In this document: positions 35,212 to 47,293 of the stretch, in pieces
Position numbering within the stretch: the first letter of the stretch is position 1
Layout: each line of letters begins with the position of its first letter
DNA from: Parachlorella kessleri
Lineage: Eukaryota > Chlorophyta > Trebouxiophyceae > Chlorellales > Chlorellaceae
Reading direction: 5' to 3'
DNA: 55,379 bases
NCBI GenBank assembly: GCA_001598975.1
Contig: BBXU01002782.1
Location: 1 to 55,379 of the forward strand
Made by a program: the position numbers and the translations under genes
Notes under the pieces: model-generated
Database searches by the model: none
The model's input: only the letters and a program-made list of their open reading frames with translations
What the model was told of the DNA's origin: nothing

Positions 35212-36325
35212 GAGGATTATGGGGGAAAGGGGATGCAGTGAAGGTAACAGGCAACGGGAAGGTAGGGCCGACCCTACTGATGTTGCTGGATGCAGACCGT
35301 ACCAGGCTTTCAGGGAGCCCTGGCTTAGGGACTAAGCAGACACTGCCCTTCACAGCATCTAGAGCAAGCGGCCTGGGTAAGAGCAACTTCCAGTCAAAAT
35401 GGTGAACCACATGTCAGCTGCCCCCCTAGTAGGAGGGACACCTTGTATGCATGTTTGTGTTTGATAGCAGGATAGCAGAGCCGGCACGCTGTTCGTTCAC
35501 AAGAGTGCAGTTTGTAAGAGCACGAAGGCCGTGCGGTGTGGCGGTAATGTTTTCTGCACCAGCCCAAGCTTCATGGCTTGCGGGAACACCACCCTGGCTG
35601 CAGGGGCCCCTTGACTGTGGGCTTGTGTTTCATTTCGTCTCGTCACTTGTTCATCAGGCACCCGAGTTACACGTGCACCCGTATTCTGCTACACCACAAC
35701 CTGAAACCCCGGCTTGCATACTGTACATGGCTTGAAACTTTCACAGCTCCGGTAAGACAGATCAACAGCATCAATCATCACAATCACCAACTTATTGGAC
35801 AACTGGAGATACCTTGCATCAAGCCTGCCCAAACACTTGTCCCCTACTTCTCTGTCCGCACTGCCTGCCCACAACCAACAAATGAAATCCAAGCAAGAAT
35901 TCCGAGGGTTTGTTCATGCAAATGTTGGCATCCAAGGTTGGTACTCTTTACAAGTCAAATCTCATCAGCACTCGTTCAGGCTAAGCCGTCTGAAAGAATT
36001 TTGTCTGAAGGGTTTGCATGCAACCCTGTCAGCGCGCACCTCGCACCCTAACCAGCACAAGCCTTACCGTACATCAAACTTTCTGCAGTATTGGCCGCCA
36101 GCCACTGCGCGCCATGTCCTGTCTCCACAGTACCCGGGCATGCCCGCCTGCAAGCAGGCAGGCAGGGGCTTAACATACTGAACTGAACACAATACAGCAA
36201 GAGCAATCGGTAGTGTCTGTGGCGCCCAGGCCATCACCAACTGCTTCCGCACGAGGTACAGGACAACAGGGCCCTGCCTTCCTGCCTTTGGCGCCCTCCG
36301 ACACGAAGGAAGGTGCCATCATGTT
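35212..36325. other. Convergent 3' region between polymerase and CGLD27 genes
   Basis: Both genes terminate into this 1.1 kb. No coding family, RNA gene or repeat recognised apart from the TGTAA candidate. Confidence 0.45.
35513..35517 (+). terminator. Candidate poly(A) signal TGTAA for the polymerase gene
   Basis: TGTAA about 300 nt after the stop codon at 35211. Motif and side fit chlorophyte usage; chance occurrence is possible. Confidence 0.35.
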
Positions 36326-38338
36326 CTACGCTGGCACCTTTTTATATACCAATGACATGACTGGGCACATACCGACATCTCCCTGCTGCCAGTCCCACAT
36401 GTTGTGAATGGCAACCTGCCACAGCGGACACATAGAACGTGATCACCGACCCTCATTACACCCCCACAAACCTGCGCCTGCGCCTCAGCCTGTGCAGCCT
36501 CGTCGTCGCTCTGGAGCTCTGACAAATCTTTGACCCGCTGACTAAAGATGATGCCACTGGGCGTCACCTGAGCTGGCACTCTCCGACCTGCACGGCCAAC
36601 AACTGCTTGCTGCTTTTGATAAGGACAGGTGGAGAGCAGTATGAATGCATGTGCACCGGTGAGCACGATCACTGTCATTAGTCCCTCGAGCTAATAATGC
36701 ATACACAGCCAAACTGCACAGCAGCTTTACTCGCACTTCATAATATACAGAAGTGTCCTTCTTGTTCTACATCATTACTACCAAGCCCCAGGTGCGCACA
36801 ACACTGCTGCCTGCCGAGGCGCCCCACCTGTCGCATCAGTCAAACCAAGTGACTGCTCATCTGTGACCAGTAGCAGCGCCAGCGCCAGGGCTGCTGTGCT
36901 TGCCCCCACTGCCTGCAGCGTGCGAGTGAGTCGCGCCAAGACCGGCTTGACCTGCAGTGCAGGCAGGCAGGTAGGTAGGTAGGTGGACACAGGCAGGCTC
37001 GCCATGGCGCTATCGAACCAGGGTACCCAGCTCTGGTACACCACCCATAATCTTCTCCTTCCATGGTCTTGCGGCCGTGCTGCCCAAGCAGAATGGTGCT
37101 CTTCAGCAACAGGGATTCCTAAGCCTCCAAGAGACCCTGCCCGCCTACAGCAGTATCCCCCCCCTCCCCCCCCCCTCCACACACCCACCCCACCCACCCA
37201 CCCACCCACACATCCTTCCCCTGGCTGCCCCACCCAGCCCTTGCCCCAGGCCCTTGCTTGCTTGCTTGCCTGGTAGATGCCCAGTAGCCTGTCCCTCATC
37301 AGCACCTCTGGCGGCTTCACAAAGACCTGCCCGTCGTACCTGCAGCCAGCCATGCCCCTTCCAGTGATCAGAAGAACTCGCAGGGGGGCGCGCAACCTTC
37401 ATCACCACGGACCACACGGTGCCATACTGCATGCTGGCTGCTCCAGCAGCTGGGAACGCACCGCGGCAGTGCCCGCGCAGACAGTAGAGAGTACTCCGCC
37501 AGCAGTCATCCGGTCCACTCACCACCCTGTCTCCTCATACTCCAAGCTAGCCGTCATCAGCCTGGCGCCCACGTACTTCCAGCTGAGGTACATGCGCAGC
37601 GAGGCTGCGCCAGCCGCCAGCAGCGCTCCCAGGATCCCGGCGGCAGTGAAGCGCAGCGGCTGCACAGGAACAGCAGCCCGTGTGGGAAGGGAGCCAGGTA
37701 CAACTCAGGGCACTGGGTGCTGTTCTTGGGTTTGAAAGAGGTCACAAGTTCTCTACATGCGCGCCGAATGTAAAATAAATCCACAGTCAAGAGGGTGTAC
37801 CGGTAAGCCCTTCCATAGGATGCTAGCCTACCTCCTGCAGCGGGTCAAAGGTTTGCGCTGCGACTGGCCCGCTGAGGAGCAAGAAGGCCGCGAAGAACAC
37901 GCCGCCCAACCGTGCCAGGTACCCTGGCAGCGGCAGCGTGGCCTGCAGTTTGTAGACAGAGAGAGCCATTCAGAGCCAACCATAGCTTGCACTCTATATG
38001 CTGGGCAGTCAGCAAGCTTATGGCAGGGTAACACCACGCGGTCGTGGTGAACCTTGGAGCGCTGCCCCTGGCTGACCAGCACAGCTTCCAGCAAGGCAGC
38101 CACCCACCCAAGACGTCACAAAGGACTCCTTAAGCTGGTTCAGCTCATTGATGGGCCTCTGGTCGACAGGGACTGACGACTCGAGAGCCGGGTCTAGGCC
38201 TCCTTGGGCCCGTTCCTGGCTGGGACTCCCTCGAGCGTACAGCCGGCACGCTCTGTATGAGCGCCTTGTGCCAACCAAGCATGCGTGCTGGAGCCTGCTA
38301 TTGAGTATGCGGTATCCTAAGGCGCCACAAGCTGCCAT
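36326..38338 (-). CDS. CGLD27: CGLD27 / Ycf36-like (DUF1230) plastid membrane protein
   Basis: Member of a family conserved in the green lineage and diatoms, nuclear or plastid-encoded (ycf36); biochemical role unknown, with plant work linking it to iron deficiency. Seven exons: 38338-38108, 37942-37832, 37659-37523, 37339-37270, 36951-36828, 36587-36472, 36415-36326; 879 nt, 292 residues, phases consistent. Residues 1-45 are Arg/Ala/Ser-rich, fitting a plastid transit peptide. Signature blocks: SVPVDQRPINELNQLKES (the family usually has CPVP; here Cys is Ser), LEYEETGWYDGQVFVKPP, RDRLLGIYQVKPVLARL. Hydrophobic segments at about 87-108, 118-137 and 194-212 suggest three membrane spans. The tail is acidic (ELQSDDEAAQAEAQAQ). 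The last exon is the weakest: a GTATGT inside it (GATGTCG/GTATGT) could be a donor to a further exon. Intron 37269-36952 has a GC donor (CAG/GCAAGC). Divergent with ACLB. Confidence 0.92.
36961..36986. repeat. (AGGC)n(AGGT)n microsatellite in a CGLD27 intron
   Basis: Short tetranucleotide run in the GC-AG intron 37269-36952, close to its 3' splice site. A second C-rich (CCCA)n stretch is in the same intron at 37183-37209. Confidence 0.85.
37183..37209. repeat. (CCCA)n microsatellite in a CGLD27 intron
   Basis: Imperfect CCCA repeats following C runs, on the plus strand; G-rich (GGGT)n on the transcribed-sense strand of CGLD27. Confidence 0.85.
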
Positions 38339-38776
38339 GTCTCTACCACCTGATCAGCGGGCGTGGAGCAAATAGCAGTTGATCACCGTCCAAGACGCAT
38401 GGCTTGCATAACCAGCCTATTCATTGCTCCCCATACGTCCAGAGCGCGCCCCAGTCAGGGGGTTCGAGCCCGGCCCGAATTTCGTGCGGGGGGGTCGTAG
38501 CGTGATGACGTGTCGGTGGGGATTGCTAAACCGAATGGGGACTTCATCCTGTGCGTGACGATAGACGTATTTGCCAAGGTCCAGGCGTGACAGTAGACTG
38601 TCTCTTGGTTCAAGGCTGATTAGCGCGCCAGTCCCCCACAGTACCGAACCTCTTCACAGACCGTCGCCCCACCACTGGCGCCACCTACAAAGGACTACTG
38701 GCTCCCGTGATATTAGTGAGCTTTCGTGTTTTGGTGGGGCCTGCACAGCTGATCGTGCCTCCCTGAAGTGCCCCAA
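38339..38776. promoter_or_regulatory. Candidate bidirectional promoter, CGLD27 / ACLB
   Basis: 438 bp between divergent start codons (38338 minus, 38777 plus). No TATA box or known element stands out. A T-arm-like GGGTTCGAGCCC at about 38459 has no supporting cloverleaf. Confidence 0.5.
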
Positions 38777-41700
38777 ATGGCAGACGCCGATTACAAGCCA
38801 GCCGGCAAGTTCGGCCAGGCTGGGCAGATATTCACCAACCAGACGCAGGCTATCTTCTACAACTGGAAGCAGCTCCCAGTGCAGCGGATGGTGAGTGGGG
38901 TGCTGCATCTTAAGATGCAGCCAGCGTGCAGTTGGCAAGGTCTGAAGTGGTGGTCGGCTCACCGCCTTTCTTGCTGTGGTTCCTGCTGTCTGCTCACCCA
39001 GGCAACTCAACCAGCAGATTGCACACAGGCTCTTGCCTTGACACCCTTCTTCTTGCGGAGGCTGTTTGACTTATGCTGTTTGCGTTCTGCAGCTGGACTT
39101 TGACTACCTCTGTGAGTAGTCCCAGCAGGCACAGCAGCCCAAAAGCCAACCAGGCTTGCTGCTGAGGGATTGCCTGGCTCACCTGAAGTCCGGGTGTTTT
39201 CACTTTGCATAGCACCTTTAGCGTGTACTGAGGTTGCCGGGCCTTGGCAAGCCCGATAATCTCCTCCACTGAAGCTGTTCAAGCTACTTGTGCTTGAGTT
39301 GCAGGTGGGCGGGAGACGCCATCAGTGGCTTGTATCGTGCAGGTGAGGCCGCTGTGGGTGGCACGTTTCGTGTCTTTGCCCTTGTGAAGGAGTCACACAT
39401 GCTGCTACAGGGACGACCCGACTACCCTCGTCCTGGCAGCTCACACCCCTGGCCCATTACTTGCTTGGCTGGTGCACCCCTACCCTGGGTGCCCTGTTGT
39501 CCCTCCCCTCCAGCTGCCAACTGGTTTGCCATGTTTAGCAGAAAAGCATGCTGTGACCCTGCCACAGGCACCCAAAGCAGGGCGGTACGTTCGTTTGCGT
39601 TGCAATGGAGGCCCACCTGACTGTCTTGTGAGCCTTTGTGTGCAGCCTGGCTCCCACGGCGGCTTCCAGAAGCTGTTTTTTGGCAAGGAGGAGATTGCCA
39701 TCCCACAGTACGGCAGCATCGATGAGGCGGTTGGCGCCCACCCACGGGCAGATGTGAGTCATGATGAGTCAAACGCATCTGTAAGCTCCCCTGCCAGCAT
39801 GACAGGCCACAGGGATTAGGCTGGGCATGGGGTGTTTTACCTTGCTTCTACCCTGCGCCAGGGTTCCTACCCATTTGCTAAATGTGCTCGCGGGCAGCGT
39901 AGGCCGCGAGCCTTCAGCCTTGCTGTGTGCAACTACAACTCATGCCTGTCTTGCGCTGGGGGCTCTTGGGGAGTTGATGCCCCTCCGGGACCCTTGACTG
40001 GCTCTCCTAACAGTGCAACAGCCCTCGGCAGTGATTCAGTGCACCCAGCATATTGTGTGATGTACCGGCCTTGCCACCTGGACGGCAGTACCCTCAGTGT
40101 AAGCGATATTTGCTGATCCAAGAGATTCCCTGCCCCGCGCCCTTGCATGCAGGTCTTCATCAACTTTGCGTCGTTCAGGAGGTGAGCCCTTGTTGACCGT
40201 TTACCTGGGCTGGGATCCATGTGCACCTGCACACCTCACCTCATACCTGGTTTGGCCCTTCCTGGTTCCCACCGTGCTGCTGCAAGTGACGCAGCTCTAT
40301 CGTGTTAGGCTTTGGGTGGTCTAGGCGAGTGCATGAACCACCAGTTGGTGTTGCCGCCTCTTCCGGCGCTCCGATATCAAGCGATTGAATGCCCATGCCT
40401 CACCCAGGCGATTGAGTACAGAGCAGCAGACCAAACTGTAAGCCCACCGTGGCATGTGGGAGTGGCGTTGTAGGTGCCATGGTGGGAGCCTCTGTAAGCT
40501 GCAACCTCCTGCTGCGTGCGCTGCCCTTGCAGCGCCTATGAGTCGTCCATGGAGGCCCTCAAGCAGCCCACCCTGCGTGTGGTGGCAGTGATTGCTGAGG
40601 GGGTGCCAGAGAGGGACACCAAGCAGATGATTGCGTATGCCCGCAAGCACAACAAGATCATCATCGGCCCCGCGACAGTGGGCGGCGTGCAGGTGGGGGC
40701 GCCTGGCGGTGAGAGATGCACCGTGGCAGGCAAGCACAGCGAGATTGACAGCGGTGCTGCGGTTGAGGGGCGGCCTGCAGGTGGGAGGGCTTGGCAGTAC
40801 AGCTTATGTGGCAGCATAATCGGTATGTTATGAGGCTTTGCCTGCCGAGGCATCATGGCTGCCGCCGCCACCGTGGTGATGCGGTGCAGATGACAGCATG
40901 GATGGGGTCGCACAGGGGGGGCAGGCACCCTCTTGCTTGTTGTTGAAGGGTCTGCTTGGAGCGCAGCTGGGCGCCTCCAGGGTGACCATGAGGGAGGGAA
41001 GGGACAGGCGCTCCCAGTGGTCTTCTGGCGTATGTGCGGACCTGTTCCTGAAATGCCACGCCTAGTCTGACTGTTCAATAGCTAGCTCTGCCCCTTGCGG
41101 GCCGTGGATCTCCTGTGTTTGAGCCGCAGGTCCCCTGCAAATGAGGGCCGCCCGGAGCTGCACCGCCTCCTTGCGTCTGCTCTGCCACTGCAGAGACTAC
41201 AACAGATATGAGCAGGCCTATGTGCTAGTCAGTACTCCTAGCTGTACCGCCGTCTGTCCCCTGCCCTGTCCTGGCCCGACTGTGGGTATTAGCATGACAA
41301 GTCAGCATGTGCTGCTGTCTCCGCAGGCTGGTGCCTTCAAGATTGGTGACGCTGCGGGGACCCTCGACAACATCGTGGCCTGCAAGCTGTACCGCCCCGG
41401 CTCCGTAGGCTTTGTGTCCAAGTCTGGCGGCATGAGCAATGAGATGTACAATGTGGTGGCACGGGCGGCGGACGGCATCTATGAGGGTGAGTGGGTGACC
41501 TGACAGATCCTATGGGAAAGGTGCCATTCAAGGGTGGGTACCAGAGGTGGGGTAAGGGGTTGGAGATGGACAGTGCGGGGGCCCTAGCAGCGGCGGCTGC
41601 AGTTTGTGATGGTCAAGGAGGGAGTTCAGGGGTGCTGGGATCGCCGCGACACAATGCATGTGATGGGACGAGGGTGTTTGTTTAGAATTGGGACAGCATC

Positions 41701-44700
41701 AGGGTGTGGCTTGGGGGCGGGGCCGCACCAGCGCCGACTGCTGGTCCTGCATGCTGCGCTGTTTGTCGTCTCCTGGTGGCAGCAGCTTTCACCTCCCTCA
41801 TAGACCACCTGTCTGCCATGGCTCCCAGACTGATGCCGTCACCACTTGTGGAAACAGAGCACCCCATGAACCTGCGCTGCCTCCAGGCATTGCCATTGGC
41901 GGCGACGCCTACCCGGGGTCAACCCTGTCTGACCACTGCCTGAGGTACCAGAATATTCCCCAGGTCAAGATGATTGTGGTGCTGGGGGAGATCGGGGGTG
42001 AGTGGCCCCCACCAGCAGCGGCTTAAGGCAAGTTTTGTCATCAGGGCATTGCTGGAGGCCTTGCCCTCCTTGTTGGCAACCTCTAGCCCGGGCCCCTCAT
42101 GGCCTGCAGCAGGCCAAAGGGGTTTGCTTCGCTGCAAGTGTCACTATTGCACTGTGCCTTGCACACAGCACCCCACCGTAGCCTCGCTGGCAACGGCTGC
42201 AGCACAGACGCCATTGCAGCGCCTTGTAGGCCGGTGGGTGATGTGGCAGGTTGACGGCGTTTCCAAGGGAGTCAGGGTGGCTGGGCAGGGTGCAAGACTG
42301 TGCGCTCGCCCCACCACCAACACACGCCCCCCGCAGCTCATGAAGGGTTGCGGCTAGCAGAGCCTGCTGCAGTCATCCAAGGGCGAGGGACGAAGCAAGC
42401 TAACAGGGCGAGGGACGAAGCAAGCGAACAGCCTCCTCCTTGCCCACACCCCACCCACCCACCCACACCCACATCCTCCCTCACAACACAATCACACCCT
42501 CCTCCTCCTGCGCAGGCCGCGACGAGTACAGCCTTGTGGAGGCGCTCAAGAGCGGGCGGGTGACCAAGCCGGTGGTGGCCTGGGTCAGCGGCACGTGCGC
42601 CAAGCTGTTCAAGAGCGAGGTGCAGTTTGGGCACGCGGGCGCCAAGAGCGGCGGGGAGGAGGAGTCAGCGCAGGTGGGCAACGTAGGAGGTTTATTGGGG
42701 TCTATATCTTTCTATACCTTTCTTCAGTGATGGGTTGCTTTGGGATGAGGATCCGAGGGTATGCCTCTGTGGGAGTGAGACTGCCCAAGGGACGGTGAGT
42801 GGGGCAAGCAAAGCGCTCTACACCAGCAAGGCGCTGTGTAAGCATGTTGGTGCCAAGGGCAGCTGATGGAGACGGCCTTGGCTTCACCCCGCAAGTTGGT
42901 AGGCGGTGGTGCTGTTGGTGCTGTGTTGAAGGGAGGGAAGGGGGGCAGTAGGGTGTGTGTGTAGGCGGGAGGAGGCAGAGTTGGTACTTGCAATGTGCAC
43001 CACACCTTGAGCCCTTGCAATTGGAATGGATGGCATACAGCTCCTGCGGTGTCTGAGATACTGGTTTGCCTGCAGGCCAAGGGCACAGCGCTGCCTAAGG
43101 TTAGCAGAAGCCTGGGTTGTAAGGTGCCTTTGGTGTAAGGTGGAACTAAGAGGTGCCCATTGTCTGCTGGTTTGCAGGCCAAGAACAAGGCGCTGCAGGA
43201 CGCTGGCGCCATCGTGCCGGGGTCCTTCGAGGAGCTGGAGGCGACCATAAGGTGAGCGGGCCATACGGCTAACAGAGAAGCTGTGTTGCCTGCAGCATCA
43301 TGCACCGACCCTGTGGATGCCGTCAGTACCCTTCGCTGCTCATCGCTGCCTCACACGCATAGGCCATCGTGCCAGATTCTAACATGGCTGCAGCAGGCCA
43401 CAGTAGACGAGCCTGTGTGGCTGCTGGGTTAGTTGGATCAGGCCGCACCTGTGATGCTCATTCCCATAGCCCAACCTCCTGTACTGCCTGCGACCCTGCG
43501 CCTCCCAGCCAGCCAGGCAGCCCGCCCCCAGATCTCACAGGCTGGTAGCATGTAGTGGCGCTGCCAAGCGTTCCAGCCGTCTTGCATGTACGCAGGAAGG
43601 TGTATGGTGACTTGGTGGAGGCGGGGGTGACCAAGCCGGCCCCCGAGTGGAATCCTCCGGAGGTGCCCCTGGATCTGGACAAGGCAGTCAAGACTGGCAA
43701 GGTTAGCCCCTCTTCCTTCGTGCCCTCTGCCCCTGCTAACCTGCTACTACAAACTGCGATGTGATGTAACTGTGTCCCCGCGCCCGCAATGGTGTATATG
43801 TGGATGCCAACCACACCGTGTTAACAAGCCCCACAGGACCCAGCAGGCTGAGTGCATGTGGATGCCTGGTCCTATCTCACATCCAACAGTGCCGCCCCGG
43901 TTTCTCCCCGCTGTGTCAGGTGCGCATGCCCACCCACATCGTGTCCACCATCTGTGATGACCGGGGGGAGGAGCCCACCTACAACGGGGTGCCCATGAGC
44001 GAGCTCATGGAGATGGACGCCAACATGGGTGACGTCATCGGGTGAGTCACCCCTGAGGTTGTATGCATGAGTAGTAGTGAGGCGCAGTCGCGCCGTGGGC
44101 CTCGTCCCAAGACCTTGTTGTATGTAAGCGTTTCGGGCGTTGCATATAACCCAGGATGGCGGGTGCTGCTACAGCCCTCGCACCAGCCGTGCTGACTGCC
44201 TTCATCGGCATGTGGTGGTGCTGTGGCAGAAAGGAAGGCGCTTGGGCTGGTGCAGTCTGTTGTCGCTCCTTGGCACCTACCCAAGCGGCTGCTAGGTGTG
44301 CAGTCGAAACCTCACCGTACCGTCACTGGTGACGTGGCGCTGGTGCCGCTGGCTGCTGCAGGCTGTTGTGGTTCAAGCGGCGGCTGCCCAAGTACGCCAC
44401 CAAGTTCATTGAGATGGTGGGTCTGACCCACACTCCCAATTGCATTGCTGGGTGGTGTTCCGTGGGGAGCAATGCCCTCCCATTGTGTGCAGCATGCCAT
44501 CAAGCTTATGGTCATGGCTGGGCTCTCTGTGGTGACTTCGTGCTGCTTCCCACGGTCACTGATTGACCGCCCCAAGCCGTGGCTACGGACACTGAGTATC
44601 AGATGTCTTGAGGTGCTGAGGAGTGGAGATTGGCCTACCAATTGTGCAAGGCTCAAGCGCCAGAGCTCTAGTCCACATAAGACTGTCTGGGAGCGCACCC

Positions 44701-47293
44701 CCAGTTGGGTCCTTACCGCACCACACCCCTGCTCTGTCCTGCAGTGCGTGGTGCTGTGCGCGGACCACGGGCCCTGCGTGTCAGGTAGGCACACAGACAA
44801 GCAGGCAGGCAGGCAGCACTCAGGACTCCTGGCAGCTAACTTCAACATTTGCCTGCGTGCCAACACATGAGGAAGACCCGAGAGTTGCCTGCGTACCCAC
44901 AGGTGGCTTCACCTCTTACTGTGTAGCGTGCTGAGGTCACCATGACACGACTTCATGCCCTGGCAGCATGTGGTGCCTGCAGCTGACACCAAGATCCCCC
45001 ACTGGTGCTGCCGCAGGCGCCCACAACACCATCGTCACGTCCCGTGCTGGCAAGGACCTCATCTCCTCGCTGGTCAGCGGCTTGCTCACGATCGGTCCTC
45101 GCTTTGGTGGTGCCATCGACGATGCTGCCCGCTACTTCCGGAAGGCCTGCGACAAGGTCAGGGGCGGCTGGCTCTCACTTTTGCTCACAGCTTGGGAGCG
45201 TGCAGGCGTACACACTAGTTCTTCACATACGATGGCTGGAAGGGTATGGTGGCAGCCAGAGGACAGGCATGTGGCTGTGGGATACTAGCCAGGTGCCGGT
45301 GTGCGTGAAGGGGGCTATGAGGGCTCCCACACGAGTAGAGTGGATACTGCACAGTGCCACCTATCCCTTGCCTGACCATGCGTATGCTCGAAAGCAGGCC
45401 CTGCTGGGATGGTGGTGGTGCTTGGGGGGGGAAAGCGCAGGCTCCTCAAAGGCTGTGTGGAGCCATTGCGGCATCTACTAGCTAGTTGTGTGCAAAACCA
45501 GGCGGCGCAAGGTGTTAAAGCAGCATCTGTGGGTGCGGGGCATCTGCATGTCAGCACCTGATACCTCACATCGCAGTTTATATACTCCTGTGTGTGCAGA
45601 GCCAGGCGCCGGATGAGTTTGTTGAGGAGCTGAAGGGGCGGGGCATCCGGGTGCCGGGCATCGGGCACCGCATCAAGTCCAAGGACAACCGGGACAAGCG
45701 AGTGGAGCTGCTGCAGAGGTTGGTGGGGTAGCTAGTGTGGGGGACGGGGGTGGACTTCGTGGGGATCTTGGTCTGGCTGTGTGTCTGCATGACGTGGAGC
45801 TGCAAGCGGGGTAGGCCTGCCGCTGGCCAGATAGTCAATGCTTCCAAAGAGGCTGGTGTGGTTTTAAACGCGATCGAGGCCAGTGTCACATATGGTTGGG
45901 CTGTGTGTTAGGCCAGGCACAGCATCTGGGGCATGCGAGTGTGCCGCATGGTTTCGCTCGAAAAGCGGTGGCCCGGGGGTGCGGTGGTGAGGCACGCAGG
46001 ATGGCTACCGGTTGTCTCACTCCCTGTGAGGCTTCATCATTGGTATCAGTCAAATCAGCCGTGCGCCGCAGCTTGAACTCTGTTATTGCGGAGTTGCCTG
46101 CAATCTAGTATTGGAATTGTTCTCCTCCTGCTGACGTGCGACACTTGCTTTTCCTGTGTAGGTATGCGCGCAAACACTTCCCCAGCACTAAGTACCTGGA
46201 TTACGCCATCACAGGTGGGTGGGTGGCTCTGACAAGGCATTGCATAGTGCACAGATGGGTGCCTGTTGGGCCTTACTCTGAGAGGGTAGTTTGCCATACT
46301 TCATGCGTACTATCGGCTAGGGCCTGTGATGCGTCATGCTTGTTGCGACCATCTCAGAGGATGTCAAAGACTCACCACACAGCAGTGCAAGGCCTTGTTG
46401 CGCTGCCTACCTGACACCAATGCTGACTGCGTGGCAGCTGCTGTGCCTGCTGACCATGCTGGAAAGGCCGCTGCTTTGCCTGCTGCAGTGGAGGAGTACA
46501 CGCTGCAGAAGGCTGCCAACCTGGTGCTGAATGTGGATGGCTGCATCGGGGCGCTGTTCCTGGACCTCCTGAACTCAGGTAGGAGGTGCAGAGTTGGGTA
46601 TAGGGTGTTAAAGTGCGGGGGATGAGGTCACTTTGGGTTTGCAGTAGTGTGTCGGTTGTTCAGCCTTCCCGCATGCAAGGTTGGCTACGAGATTCTGGTG
46701 ATGGAAGGTTATTTGCTTGCGCTCGCTTGCATAGTCTCTCACCCACCCTTGACACTTACTGTTTGCCTCTGCCCTGTTCAGTGGGCATGTTTACGCCCGC
46801 GGAGATCGACGACATCATTGCTATTGGATACCTGAACGGCCTGTTCGTGCTGGCGCGCAGCGCAGGCCTCATCGGTGCGTACTCCGCCGGACAGCTGCCT
46901 GACGGCTCCTTCTTTGGTTGACCCTGCTAGCCTTGCACCAGGCATCTTCTGAAGCAACTCACCCTCTCTCTACAGCAACTGCTGTGCATCTTGCCAGCCT
47001 GCCTGCCCTGATCACGGGAGCCCTGCTCTCGCTGTCCCTTATGATGCCCGCGTCCTGGCTTCAATCACAACCCAAGCTTCGGACAGGCCTGCCTTGCGCG
47101 TTTTCTCAATTTGAATAGGAGGTTATTAGCTGATGCTGCCAGTCCACGGGCATGGTTAGAGCCAGGGTTGTCGAAGATTGCTTCTTGACACATGCCCCCT
47201 GGTTAACCTGCTGCAGGCCACGCCCTGGACCAGAAGCGCCTGCAGCAGCCCCTGTATCGCCACCCCTGGGAGGATGTGCTGTACGCCAAGTGA
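38777..47293 (+). CDS. ACLB: ATP-citrate lyase subunit B
   Basis: Together with ACLA this cytosolic subunit cleaves citrate with CoA and ATP to acetyl-CoA and oxaloacetate, feeding lipid and sterol synthesis (family knowledge). Twenty exons: 38777-38890, 39093-39111, 39305-39342, 39646-39753, 40153-40181, 40533-40692, 41327-41486, 41887-41997, 42516-42673, 43178-43251, 43596-43701, 43920-44041, 44362-44416, 44745-44784, 45017-45156, 45600-45718, 46162-46214, 46489-46578, 46782-46874, 47217-47293; 1866 nt, 621 residues, close to the family's about 610. It is colinear throughout: [85 protein letters not shown] then AGAKSGGE (the phosphohistidine loop), [61 protein letters not shown], and the C-terminal [13 protein letters not shown]. 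The N-terminus starts directly in the conserved region, with no targeting peptide, as expected for a cytosolic enzyme. Exons of 19 and 29 nt are present. No ACLA gene is in the window. Confidence 0.97.
42380..42429. repeat. Two tandem copies of a 25-bp unit in an ACLB intron
   Basis: AGGGCGAGGGACGAAGCAAG plus CTAAC (first copy) or CGAAC (second copy): 24 of 25 positions identical. In intron 41998-42515, upstream of a CCCA-rich stretch. Confidence 0.95.

Noticed and set aside
38455..38485. tRNA-like T-arm GGGTTCGAGCCC
   Set aside because: No D-arm, anticodon arm or acceptor stem can be paired at the right distances on either strand.
41187..41240. [13 protein letters not shown] as an extra ACLB exon
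   Set aside because: The conserved protein runs directly GPATVGGVQ to AGAFKIGD; inserting this would break a highly conserved block.
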